Assembly: GCA_946413265.1 (NCBI GenBank)
Contig: CAMKJU010000030.1
Coordinates: 1-38,669 of the forward strand
Source of the DNA: an uncultured Lentisphaerota bacterium
Lineage (GTDB): Bacteria; Verrucomicrobiota; Kiritimatiellia; RFP12; UBA1067
Length of the DNA: 38,669 nucleotides
Reading direction: 5' to 3'
Below are positions 23,996 to 32,256 of the stretch, piece after piece. The notes beneath the pieces were generated by a model, which made no database searches, was not told the origin of the DNA, and was given only the letters and a program-made list of their open reading frames with translations. Made by a program: the position numbers and the translations under genes. How positions within the stretch are numbered: position 1 is the first letter of the stretch; the number at the start of each line of letters is the position of its first letter.

Positions 23996-25090
23996 TTGGT
24001 CGAGAAGGACCAGATCAAGCGCGTGCTGGATCGTCTGGTTGCCGTCGAAGCGGCAATGGGCGATCCAGCAGTCATATCAGACGCCGCGCGCTACCGCGCC
24101 ACCGTGCGCGAACACACCGCCCTCCGCAAGCTGGAGGCTGCGGCCAAGCGCTATTTCAAGATACTCGACGACATCGAGGGAAACGAGTCGCTGCTTGAAG
24201 ACCCCGACTTCGCCGAGGAGGCGAAGAGCGAGATCGAGCGTCTGAAGGGCGAGATTCCCGCCGCCGAGCGTGCCGTGCTGGCAGGGCTGCTGCCGCCGGA
24301 CCCGCTGGAAGGGCGCAACGCCGTTTTCGAGGTGCGCGCGGGGACGGGCGGCGACGAGGCCGCGCTATTCGCGGGCGACCTCTTCCGCATGTACTCCCGC
24401 TACTGCGAGGCGCGAGGCTGGAAGGTCAACGTTATGAGCGCGAGCGAGACGTCGCTCGACGGCTACAAGGAAATCCTCTTCACGGTGGAGGGCGATGGCG
24501 CGTACGGCGCGTTCCGCTTCGAGAGCGGCGGACACCGCGTGCAGCGCGTGCCCGAGACCGAGGCGCAGGGCCGCATCCACACAAGCGCCGCCACGGTGAT
24601 CGTGTTCCCGGAGGCGGACGAGGCGGACGATGACATCGAGATTCCCGAGAAGGACCTCCGCATCGACATCTTCTGCGCCGGTGGACACGGTGGCCAGGGC
24701 GTGAACACCACCTACTCCGCGATTCGCATGACGCACCTCCCGACGGGGCTCGTGGCGCAGTGTCAGGACGAACGCAGCCAGCAGCGCAACAAGGAAAAGT
24801 GCCTTGCAACGCTCAAGGCCCGCATCCTCGACCAGCGGCGCCGCGAGGAGGAGGCTAAGGCGGGCGCGAACCGTCTTTCTCTGCGCGGGTCGGGCGACCG
24901 TTCGGAACGCATCCGCACCTACAATTTCCCGCAGAACCGACTCACGGACCACCGCGTGGACCTCACGCTCTACTCCCTTGACCGCGTGATGGAAGGCGCG
25001 CTCGATCCCGTTCTGGACGCCCTCCGCGCGCGCGACACCGACCAGCGCATCTCCACAGCACTTTCCCAGACAGCCGCGACTAATTCATAA
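23996..25090 (+). CDS. prfA: Peptide chain release factor 1
   Basis: The 364-residue factor ends translation at UAA and UAG. The 'GGQ' peptidyl-hydrolysis motif is at 232-234 and the RF1-type stop-codon 'PxT' motif is PET at 186-188, separating it from RF2 (SPF). 'GTGGDEAALFAGDLFRMYSR' is characteristic of RF1. The start is a TTG with GAGG six bases upstream; no ATG is available near the expected N-terminus. Coupling to rpmE is common in bacteria. Confidence 0.95.
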   Translation: MVEKDQIKRVLDRLVAVEAAMGDPAVISDAARYRATVREHTALRKLEAAAKRYFKILDDIEGNESLLEDPDFAEEAKSEIERLKGEIPAAERAVLAGLLPPDPLEGRNAVFEVRAGTGGDEAALFAGDLFRMYSRYCEARGWKVNVMSASETSLDGYKEILFTVEGDGAYGAFRFESGGHRVQRVPETEAQGRIHTSAATVIVFPEADEADDDIEIPEKDLRIDIFCAGGHGGQGVNTTYSAIRMTHLPTGLVAQCQDERSQQRNKEKCLATLKARILDQRRREEEAKAGANRLSLRGSGDRSERIRTYNFPQNRLTDHRVDLTLYSLDRVMEGALDPVLDALRARDTDQRISTALSQTAATNS

Positions 25091-25152
25091 CGCGTTTTCT
25101 GGGCGCTCCCGCATGGTTAAAACGGTGCGCTAAAAAAAACTCCCCGGCGGGA

Positions 25153-25181
25153 TTGCGCGGCGGAGAGGGAAATGGTAAAAT
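25153..25181 (+). promoter_or_regulatory. Promoter of greA
   Basis: TTGCGC (25153-25158) and TAAAAT (25176-25181) are 17 bases apart, with TGG before the -10. The 131-base gap between prfA and greA holds nothing else clear. Confidence 0.65.
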
Positions 25182-25221
25182 ATCCCCCACGTTTTTTCAC
25201 CCAGAAGAAGAGTAAAGGTTC

Positions 25222-27414
25222 ATGGACAAGAAGAGCAATGAGGAAAAAGAGGCGCGGTTCTCTGAGATCATGCAGCAGCCGCCATATCCGGTGGACGAGA
25301 TTTTCGAGCTGATCGCCGACGCGACGGGGGCGAAGAAGGACGAATGGATCCTTGCGGCGCTACATGCGTTTGCCGAAGCGGGGGATTTCGATTCGGCTTA
25401 CCGTCTGGTCAAGGAGTTTAAGTCTGAGTTGGGGGCGAAGGGCCGTGGCGACGTCGTGCGCGAGGGCCTCAAGAAGGCCACGAAGGACCGGCTCATCACG
25501 TCCTTCATAGAGTCCGTCGGCTTCGGTGTGCGTCCGTTCGTGGACTCCGTCGGCCGCCTCGGCCGCCTGCTGTCGTTCCAGCCAGGCGCGCTCGTGCTCA
25601 ACACGGCCTGGGGGCTGGGCGAGATCAAGCGCCTAGACGCCTTCTACCGCCGCGTGACGGTCGACTTCCGCACGCGCCGCGGCCACCAGCTTACGTTCGA
25701 CGCGGCGTGCGAGACGCTCCTGCCCGCGCCCGAGAACCACATCCTCGTGACGGCGAAGGCCGATCCCGACCGCATCCAGAAGATGCTAGCGGAAGAGCCC
25801 GGCAAGTTCGTGAAGGAGATGCTCGGCAGTTTCGGCAACATGCCGATCACCCGGCTTGAGGAACTCAGCGCGCAGCACGGTTTCGTGAAGACGGCCAACT
25901 GGAAGTCCTTCTGGGAGCGCGCGCGCGCCGACCTGCGCAAGGACAATCTCGTGGAAATCCCCACGCGCCGCGCCGAGCCGATCGTCCTGAAGGCAGCTGC
26001 CGAAACATACGGCGGCGGGTGGTTCACGGCGTTCGCGCAGATGACGGACCCGAAGTCCATCCTCACGGCCGTGCGCGAGTTCGTCGGGGCCGGCAAGTTC
26101 AAGGGCCTCGACGACGAGGGCCGCGCGAAGATTGCCTCACGCCTTGCATTCGCCCTCAAGGGCGCGCGCAAGGTGGACGATGCGCTTTACGCGCGCCTCG
26201 CGGCGTGCCATGCCGAGCTGAAGCTCGATGACGCGGTCTCCGCCAAGGCCCGTTCGTACCTCTTGACTGATGAGCGCTACCTTGCGGCCGCGCGAGACTT
26301 GCCCGCGAGCGAGATGTCGCGGCTCGTTGCGTTCCTTGTCGCCGAGAACGAGGGCGAGACCAAGATGAAGCTCTTCGAGGCGCTTCCGCGGATGTGCTTC
26401 CCGCTTCTGTCCGCCACTCTCGACTACTACCGCAACGACGAGGCGTGCGAGTCCGCCGTGGCCGAGCTGCTCAAGACCCCGCACGCGCCCGCTACGCTCG
26501 TGGTGCTCGTGCTCGGGCGCTACCACGAGATGAAGAAGGTGAAGAAGGGCGAGTCCGGACAGGAGGTGGAGGCGGAGATGGAGGCCGGCTTCAGCCGCTG
26601 GTCGAAGCTGCCGCCGCTCGTCGTGATCCTCACGCATGCCATCGCCATCGGCGAGGGACGCCAGAGCGGCGAGACGCTCAAGATGCAGAACACGGTGCGC
26701 CGCCTCTTCGCAGACCAGAAGTGGCTCCGCAGCATCTTCGACCTGCTGCAGCCCGCCGACCAGGTGCTCTTCTTCGAGCGCTTCCAGGCCTCGACTACCT
26801 GGGATCCTGCGACGCACCACACGATCGTCGTGCGCATGACGCACATCGTGCCGACGCTCGCCGAGCGCCAGGCCAAGGTTGCCGCGCCGGAGGTGGTCGA
26901 GCGCATCACATCGCTCCGCAGCTACGCCGAGCGCAAGGACGCCTACCAGAGGCTCATCAACGTCGAGATGCCCGCCAACGCCAAGCGCATCGAGTTCGCC
27001 CGCGGCTACGGCGACCTCAGCGAAAACGCCGAATACCAGTACGCGAAGGACGAGCAGCGCGCCCTCATGCAGAAGCAGACGCTCATGCAGGAGGAAATCG
27101 AGGCCGTCAAGCCAACCGATTTCGCGAACGTCGAGTCGGACAAGGTCCGCCCCGGAACGACGGTCACGATCACGACCGCCGACGGTGCGGACAAGACGTT
27201 CACGGTTCTTGGCGAATGGGACAACGACTTGGAGTGCGGCATCATCGCGAACAAGACGCGTCTTGCGCAGAACATGCTCGGCAAGAAGGCTGGCGACACG
27301 TTCGACCTGCCGGACGCCGAGGGGAACGTGTCCACGGCCACAATCAAGTCCATTGCACCTCTCTCGGACGAACTCCGCGCGTGGGTGCAGGTTCCCGCAG
27401 GCCTGAGCCTGTAA
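25222..27414 (+). CDS. greA: Giant GreA-type transcription elongation factor (PVC form)
   Basis: The product has 730 residues. Only the last 160 or so are GreA: the coiled-coil with the acidic tip in 'GDLSENAEY' (597-605), which reaches the RNA polymerase active site to stimulate cleavage of backtracked transcripts, and a C-terminal FKBP-like domain. The N-terminal 570 residues include a helical region, a beta-barrel-like segment at about 115-165 ('AWGLGEIKRLD', similar in feel to CarD/Tudor-type polymerase-interacting domains) and a long helical repeat region. This layout is the chlamydial GreA form (about 715 residues, as I recall). AAGAGTAAAGG precedes the start. Confidence 0.88.
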   Translation: MDKKSNEEKEARFSEIMQQPPYPVDEIFELIADATGAKKDEWILAALHAFAEAGDFDSAYRLVKEFKSELGAKGRGDVVREGLKKATKDRLITSFIESVGFGVRPFVDSVGRLGRLLSFQPGALVLNTAWGLGEIKRLDAFYRRVTVDFRTRRGHQLTFDAACETLLPAPENHILVTAKADPDRIQKMLAEEPGKFVKEMLGSFGNMPITRLEELSAQHGFVKTANWKSFWERARADLRKDNLVEIPTRRAEPIVLKAAAETYGGGWFTAFAQMTDPKSILTAVREFVGAGKFKGLDDEGRAKIASRLAFALKGARKVDDALYARLAACHAELKLDDAVSAKARSYLLTDERYLAAARDLPASEMSRLVAFLVAENEGETKMKLFEALPRMCFPLLSATLDYYRNDEACESAVAELLKTPHAPATLVVLVLGRYHEMKKVKKGESGQEVEAEMEAGFSRWSKLPPLVVILTHAIAIGEGRQSGETLKMQNTVRRLFADQKWLRSIFDLLQPADQVLFFERFQASTTWDPATHHTIVVRMTHIVPTLAERQAKVAAPEVVERITSLRSYAERKDAYQRLINVEMPANAKRIEFARGYGDLSENAEYQYAKDEQRALMQKQTLMQEEIEAVKPTDFANVESDKVRPGTTVTITTADGADKTFTVLGEWDNDLECGIIANKTRLAQNMLGKKAGDTFDLPDAEGNVSTATIKSIAPLSDELRAWVQVPAGLSL

Positions 27415-27443
27415 AAACCACTATCTGAAAGAGGGTATACTGC

Positions 27444-28271
27444 ATGAGTACGAAGTCAAAGAAGCCCGTCGCGAAGGCGACCCCGAAGAAGTCGGCCGCC
27501 AAGGCGCCTGCGAAGAAGCTCGCAGCGAAAGCACCTGCCGCGAAGAAGCCCGCAGCCAAGGCGCAGACGGCAAAGAAGCCAGTTGCCAAGAAGACCCAAG
27601 GGAAGAAGCCCGCGGAAAAGAAGCAGGCAGAGAAGAAGGTCTCGGCGCCAAAAGCGGCGGAGCCGTCTAAAAAGGAGGTCGTGCGCAAGCCGATCACCGT
27701 GGTCAAGAAGGCTCCGCGTCCGCCGTTGAAGAAGGCTGAGCCCGCAGTCGTGTTCGAAAACCTGAGCCAGTCGGCCGCCTTTACCTTCGCAGAGATGATG
27801 AAGAAGCGCCAGAGAGAGCTCGACGCATCGCGCAAGGAGGCTTCGGACGCCTCATCCGTCAAGCTGACGCGCCGTCCCACCTCGCGCACGCGGGGCGAGG
27901 CGTCGCAGCAGTTCCCGGCATCGGACCTCGCCGATTTCCGCAAGCGTCTCATTCTGCTCCGGCAGGAGGCGATGGGACAGTCTGCGACGCTCAAGACGAT
28001 CGCACTGGAGCACACCGACGACCGCGGAAGCGAGGACGACGACGGTTCCGACGCGTTCATGCGCCTCCAGAACCTGAGCCAGGTCGATTCGCACAACAAG
28101 GTCATCCAGCAGATCGACGAGGCGCTCGCCCGCATCCAGGAGGGCACCTACGGCATCTGCGAGATGTGCGGACAGCTCATCCGCAAGCCGCGCCTCATGA
28201 ACCTGCCGTTCGTGCGCACGTGCATGGAGTGCCAGTCGGCGATGGAAGAGAATCCGACGGGAATACGCTGA
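27444..28271 (+). CDS. DksA/TraR zinc-finger protein with histone-H1-like tail
   Basis: The product has 275 residues. Residues 1-95 are a Lys/Ala/Pro repeat tail ('AKKPAAK'-like units) resembling bacterial histone H1-like proteins that bind DNA. Residues about 155-235 are the DksA coiled coil, and the C4 zinc finger uses C239, C242, C260 and C263. DksA-type proteins enter the RNA polymerase secondary channel, as GreA does; the gene directly before is the giant GreA. The tail could tether the protein to DNA. AAAGAGGG precedes the ATG. The stop overlaps the lspA start (TGATG). Confidence 0.9.
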   Translation: MSTKSKKPVAKATPKKSAAKAPAKKLAAKAPAAKKPAAKAQTAKKPVAKKTQGKKPAEKKQAEKKVSAPKAAEPSKKEVVRKPITVVKKAPRPPLKKAEPAVVFENLSQSAAFTFAEMMKKRQRELDASRKEASDASSVKLTRRPTSRTRGEASQQFPASDLADFRKRLILLRQEAMGQSATLKTIALEHTDDRGSEDDDGSDAFMRLQNLSQVDSHNKVIQQIDEALARIQEGTYGICEMCGQLIRKPRLMNLPFVRTCMECQSAMEENPTGIR

Positions 28272-28768
28272 TGCTTCGGCGCATCGTCCTGTTTTCGGCC
28301 GCCGTCGCGAACCTGCTTCTCATCGATCAGGTCGTGAAGGCGGCCTCGGTTTCGTCCTTGAAGGAGAAGCCGCCCGTCGAGGTGCTTCCGAACCTGTTCA
28401 ATCTCGCATACGTCGAGAACCGTGGCTGCGCATGGGGCATGTTCCAGGGACACGTATGGCCGCTGGCGGTATTCGCCGTCATTGCGATGGGCCTCCTGAT
28501 CTGGAAACGGAAGAGCGTGTTCCCGCGCGGAGGCTGGGGCGTGTTCTGCGAGATACTGCTCTATGCTGGCATACTCGGCAACCTCGTCGACCGCCTTGCG
28601 CGCGGGTACGTGGTGGACATGTTCGACTTCCACTGGGGCGTCCACCACTTCCCCGTCTTCAACGTGGCGGATTCCTACATCACGGTCGCCGCCGCCTTGC
28701 TGCTCGGCTTCGGCTTTTTCCAGAAGGACGCGGAAAAGGACGCGGAGAGGGAAAGTGGCGCGGCGTGA
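28271..28768 (+). CDS. lspA: Lipoprotein signal peptidase II
   Basis: The 165-residue inner-membrane aspartyl protease cleaves prolipoprotein signal peptides. Four hydrophobic helices are visible and the catalytic aspartates are D107 ('GNLVDRL') and D134 ('NVADSYIT'). 'NRGCAW' replaces the more common 'NxGAAF'. The start overlaps the preceding stop, and the end overlaps miaA by 14 bases. Confidence 0.95.
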   Translation: MLRRIVLFSAAVANLLLIDQVVKAASVSSLKEKPPVEVLPNLFNLAYVENRGCAWGMFQGHVWPLAVFAVIAMGLLIWKRKSVFPRGGWGVFCEILLYAGILGNLVDRLARGYVVDMFDFHWGVHHFPVFNVADSYITVAAALLLGFGFFQKDAEKDAERESGAA

Positions 28769-29456
28769 CGCCTATCTGCTCGCCGGCGCGACCGCGAGCG
28801 GGAAGTCGGCCGTGGCGGCCGTTCTGGCCCGCGAGATGGGCGCGGCGATCCTGAACGCGGACTCCATGCTCGTCTACAAGGGCATGGACATCGGGACGGC
28901 CAAGCCCACACCCGCCGAACGCGCCGAGTTCCGCATGGGCGGCATAGACATCGTCACGCCAGCCGAGGATTTCTCCGCAGGCGCCTGGTTGCGCGCCGCA
29001 GCCGCATGGGCCGAGACGATTCCCGTCGAAACTCCAATCATCATTGTTGGCGGCACGGGCCTCTACTTCTCCGCGCTCCTGCGCGGACTCGACCGGGCCT
29101 GGACGAAGCCACCGCCCGAATACCCAGTGCTCCAGATCGACCGCGCCGTGGTGCGCGCGCGCATCGCGGCCCGGCTCGACGACATGTTCCTCGCCGGTCT
29201 CGAGCGCGAGAAGGCGGAGTTGCATCGGATCTATCCGGTCTGGTCCCGCACGGCCGCGCTCGCGATTGGCTACCGCGAAGGCGACGACCGCGAGAAGATC
29301 TACACGCGCACCTGCCAACTGGCGAAGCGGCAGGACACCTGGTTCCGCCATCAGGCGACGGCGATCTACATCCCCGTTGGCACGACGACCGAGGAAACCG
29401 CCGACCGAGTCCGCGCCGTCTGGCGTGCCCATGGCCCTTGGGCCGTCTCGCTTTGA
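28755..29456 (+). CDS. miaA: tRNA dimethylallyltransferase, short form
   Basis: The enzyme adds a dimethylallyl group to A37 of tRNAs reading U-starting codons. The start is GTG 28755 after GGAGAGG, giving 233 residues. Motifs present: P-loop 'GATASGKS' (11-18), 'DSMLVYKGMDIGTAKPT' (36-52), 'GGTGLYF' (near 97), and the C-terminal 'AKRQDTWFR'. About 60-70 residues of the usual central insertion (the helical swapped lid that contacts the anticodon stem) are missing compared with typical MiaA of about 300 residues, so substrate handling may differ. The core catalytic residues look intact. Confidence 0.9.
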   Translation: MARRDAYLLAGATASGKSAVAAVLAREMGAAILNADSMLVYKGMDIGTAKPTPAERAEFRMGGIDIVTPAEDFSAGAWLRAAAAWAETIPVETPIIIVGGTGLYFSALLRGLDRAWTKPPPEYPVLQIDRAVVRARIAARLDDMFLAGLEREKAELHRIYPVWSRTAALAIGYREGDDREKIYTRTCQLAKRQDTWFRHQATAIYIPVGTTTEETADRVRAVWRAHGPWAVSL

Positions 29457-29485
29457 AGAGGCGATTTTTAATGTAGGATTTCCTC

Positions 29486-29514
29486 TTGCTCGCAAGGCGG
29501 AGTTTTGGCATAAT
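29486..29514 (+). promoter_or_regulatory. Promoter of the exported-enzyme operon
   Basis: TTGCTC (29486-29491) and CATAAT (29509-29514) are 17 bases apart, with TGG before the -10. The leader is about 75 bases and ends in AAGGAG before the next gene. Confidence 0.6.
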
Positions 29515-29593
29515 GGAACACGCTTGACCTGTTCTTTTCCCTTCAGGTTCAATGAAGGAAGGTCGGATGGATTGTTCAAATAAGGAGATCGTT

Positions 29594-30961
29594 ATGAAAA
29601 CAGTAATGACAGCATCCCGGTCGAATCGGCGGGGACGTAAGTTCGCGTGCGCCGTGATTTGCGCGGCCGTGGCAATGGTGGCGCAGGCGGCGACCCCTGG
29701 CGGGGCTGAAGCCGCGTCCTACGACGTGATCGTGGCGGGTGGCGGACCGGCCGGCATCGGTGCGGGCTACACGGCCGCGAAGCGCGGCGCTAAGACGCTC
29801 GTTCTCGAAAAGAGCGGTCGTCTCGGCGGCATGGCGGTCTCAGCGATGGTGAGCCCGTTTTCCCTGGCGACCTACAGCCCCATCGCAAAGGAGATCGCGA
29901 ATAAGATCGGCTTTGGACGCAGCGTGGATTTCCATCTCGCAGACGTCCGCGCCTACGACCTGCTGAAGGAGGCGGGAGCCGATGTCATGCTCCATGCGGA
30001 TGTGCTGGGGCCAGTGATGGAGGGAACCCGCGTCACGGGCGTGCGCGTCCACTGTGTCGAGGGTGAACGCACATTCAAGGCGAAAGTCGTCATAGATGCG
30101 ACGGGAAACGGCATCGTGGCGGCAGCCGCCGGCGTGCCGTACGAGGAGGGACGCGCTGGCGACGGTCTCGTCCAGCCGATGAGCATCATGTTTACCGTCG
30201 GAGGCTTTGATCCGGCGAAGAGGTTCATCTGCGTTTCCGAGGAGCACGCGCGCTCAAAGCACTGCATCGTGAACGGGCGGAAATGGGAGGACATCGTGCA
30301 GGACGAGATCAAGGCCGGAAAGCTTCCGCCGGAAGTCGGCGTGATCCGCCTTTATCCGGGCCGCGAGAAGAATTTGAACGTGGTGAACGCGACGCAGGTG
30401 AACGGACTCTTCGGCTCGCGCTCCGCAGACCTCACGAAGGCCGAGATCGCCGCGCGCAAGCAGGCCGCGCAGATCGTCGACGTGATGCGCCGCCACCTGC
30501 CCGGCTACGCGAACGCCCGCATCGCCGAAATGCCGGCGGTCGTCGGCGTGCGCGAGACGCGCCGCTTCGAGGGCGTGGACAGGCTTACGACGGAGGACGT
30601 CCTTTCCGGGCGCAAGCGCGAGGACGCGGTTGCGCGCCGGTGCTCGTTTGTGATCGACATCCACAACCCGGCGGGCGCGGGCCAGGCCGACGGACACGAC
30701 AAGGCCGTGACCGGCGGCGCGCGCCGCGTGAAGCCCTACGACATCCCATATGGTGCGCTCGTGCCAAAGAAGGTTGACGGTCTGCTCTTCTGCGGGCGGT
30801 GCCTCTCGGCCTCGCACGAGGCGCTTGCCAGTTGCCGCGTGATGGGTCCCGCCATGGCGACTGGCATAGGCGCGGGTGCCGCAGCCGCGCTCGCCGTCAA
30901 GCAGGGGATCGACGTCCGCGCGGTGGACGGGAGGAAACTAGACCTTTTCCCCGCTAAATGA
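29594..30961 (+). CDS. Exported FAD-dependent oxidoreductase
   Basis: The product has 455 residues. Residues 1-33 are an export signal with Arg-Arg at 12-13 and a long hydrophobic core; a cofactor-binding enzyme would favour the Tat route, but the RR motif is not a good match. The dinucleotide-binding 'GGGPAGIGAG' is at 49-58, followed by 'GGMAVSAM', and the C-terminal 'FCGRCLSASHEALASCRVMG' signature places it in the FAD_oxidored (PF12831) family, often found with polysaccharide-degrading enzymes in PVC and Bacteroidetes genomes. The substrate is unknown. AAGGAG precedes ATG 29594. Confidence 0.85.
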   Translation: MKTVMTASRSNRRGRKFACAVICAAVAMVAQAATPGGAEAASYDVIVAGGGPAGIGAGYTAAKRGAKTLVLEKSGRLGGMAVSAMVSPFSLATYSPIAKEIANKIGFGRSVDFHLADVRAYDLLKEAGADVMLHADVLGPVMEGTRVTGVRVHCVEGERTFKAKVVIDATGNGIVAAAAGVPYEEGRAGDGLVQPMSIMFTVGGFDPAKRFICVSEEHARSKHCIVNGRKWEDIVQDEIKAGKLPPEVGVIRLYPGREKNLNVVNATQVNGLFGSRSADLTKAEIAARKQAAQIVDVMRRHLPGYANARIAEMPAVVGVRETRRFEGVDRLTTEDVLSGRKREDAVARRCSFVIDIHNPAGAGQADGHDKAVTGGARRVKPYDIPYGALVPKKVDGLLFCGRCLSASHEALASCRVMGPAMATGIGAGAAAALAVKQGIDVRAVDGRKLDLFPAK

Positions 30962-32244
30962 GTACAATGAAGATGAATAACTGGATCTCGGCGATTGCCG
31001 CGCTAGTGCTCGCGTATGCAGCAGGGGCCGACTGGCGCGGCGAAATGCCGGGGAACGTGGCCGCCTTGCGTCCGAACGAACGCACGGCGTCCGTTTACCA
31101 CTCATACGAATTCGAGCCGATCGCCGACACGCCGCCACCGGACGGATTCAAGCCGTTCTACATCAGCCACTACGGTCGGCACGGATCGCGGAATCTCACC
31201 GGCAGCGCGGTGTCGGACGTGATGAACGCGCTTGAAAAGGCGGACAAGCGCGGCGCCCTCACCGAGACGGGACGTTCACTTCTCGCCGACGTGAGGAAAA
31301 TCGCCGCCGTCCACCACGAGATGAGCGGACAGCTCGCCGCGCGCGGCGCCTGGGAGCACCGGCGTCTCGCGCGCCGGATGGCGGAACGGTTTCCGGAGGT
31401 GTTTGCGCGTCCGCGCCGCGTCCGCTGCCGCAGTTCCGTGAGCCCGCGCGTCCTCATCAGCCAGGCGAATTTCACGATGGCGTTGAAGGACGCCGCGCCG
31501 CAACTGGATTTCGACTTTGCGACGGGCGAACGGCACCATAAAATCATCAATCCCTTGCACTGGGCGCGGATGGACAAGCCGGATGTCGCCACACGCTCGG
31601 AGAAAATCGTAGAGTCGTTTGCAAGGGACTGGATCGATCCAAAGCCGCTCGTCAGGCGTATCTTCACGGCAGGCAACCCGCCCAAGAAGCCGCTCAAGTT
31701 CGCGCGGGCGCTTTTCGAGTGTGCGTCGATCTGCCAGTGCTGCCGCTGCGAGCTGGACGGGCTCGACATCTACCGCTTCTTCGAGGCAGGGGAGATTGAT
31801 GCGCTTTCGCGCACTCTGTCGGCCCGGCACTATCTGGCGATGGGCAACTCCGAGGAGTTCGGCGCGTTCGTTTCCGCGAGCGAGGCGCCGTTGGCGCGCG
31901 ACATCGCCGCACGCGCCGAGGCCGCAATCGCCGACGACCGCATCGCGGCGGATCTGCGCTTCGGACACGACTCCGGGCTCTGGCCGCTGGCCGGGTTCCT
32001 GGAACTGGAGGGGCCGGGCGACCGCGTGAAGGCGGCAGATTCGCCGTCCGCCTGCCCGGCGTGGAAGTGGTTGCCGATGGCGGCCAACTTCCAGATGATC
32101 CTCTACCGGAACGCCCAGGGCGAAATCCTCGTCAAGTTCCTCTGGAACGAGCGCGAGATGCGTCTGCGCGGCGTCAAGCCGGTGTCGGGACCGTACTACA
32201 GGTGGAGCGACGTCCATGTTCTCCATCCACGTGCAGCTAACTGA
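30958..32244 (+). CDS. Multiple inositol polyphosphate phosphatase / phytase-like
   Basis: The product has 428 residues with an N-terminal signal peptide (about 1-24). The branch-2 histidine phosphatase motif R74-H75-G76-x-R and the second-half catalytic H337-D338 pair ('FGHDSG') are present, with the substrate-binding 'S-V-S-P-R' near 160-164, as in MINPP enzymes that release phosphate from phytate (inositol hexakisphosphate) in gut bacteria. It starts inside the last codons of the preceding gene (ATGA); there is no clear RBS, so it is likely coupled. Confidence 0.85.
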   Translation: MSTMKMNNWISAIAALVLAYAAGADWRGEMPGNVAALRPNERTASVYHSYEFEPIADTPPPDGFKPFYISHYGRHGSRNLTGSAVSDVMNALEKADKRGALTETGRSLLADVRKIAAVHHEMSGQLAARGAWEHRRLARRMAERFPEVFARPRRVRCRSSVSPRVLISQANFTMALKDAAPQLDFDFATGERHHKIINPLHWARMDKPDVATRSEKIVESFARDWIDPKPLVRRIFTAGNPPKKPLKFARALFECASICQCCRCELDGLDIYRFFEAGEIDALSRTLSARHYLAMGNSEEFGAFVSASEAPLARDIAARAEAAIADDRIAADLRFGHDSGLWPLAGFLELEGPGDRVKAADSPSACPAWKWLPMAANFQMILYRNAQGEILVKFLWNEREMRLRGVKPVSGPYYRWSDVHVLHPRAAN

Positions 32245-32256
32245 GGAGGCAATCGA

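Noticed and set aside
27431..27443. TATACT just before the DksA-H1 gene as a -10 promoter
   Set aside because: It lies too close to the ATG (about three bases) for a normal or even leaderless start and overlaps the likely AGAGGG ribosome-binding region.
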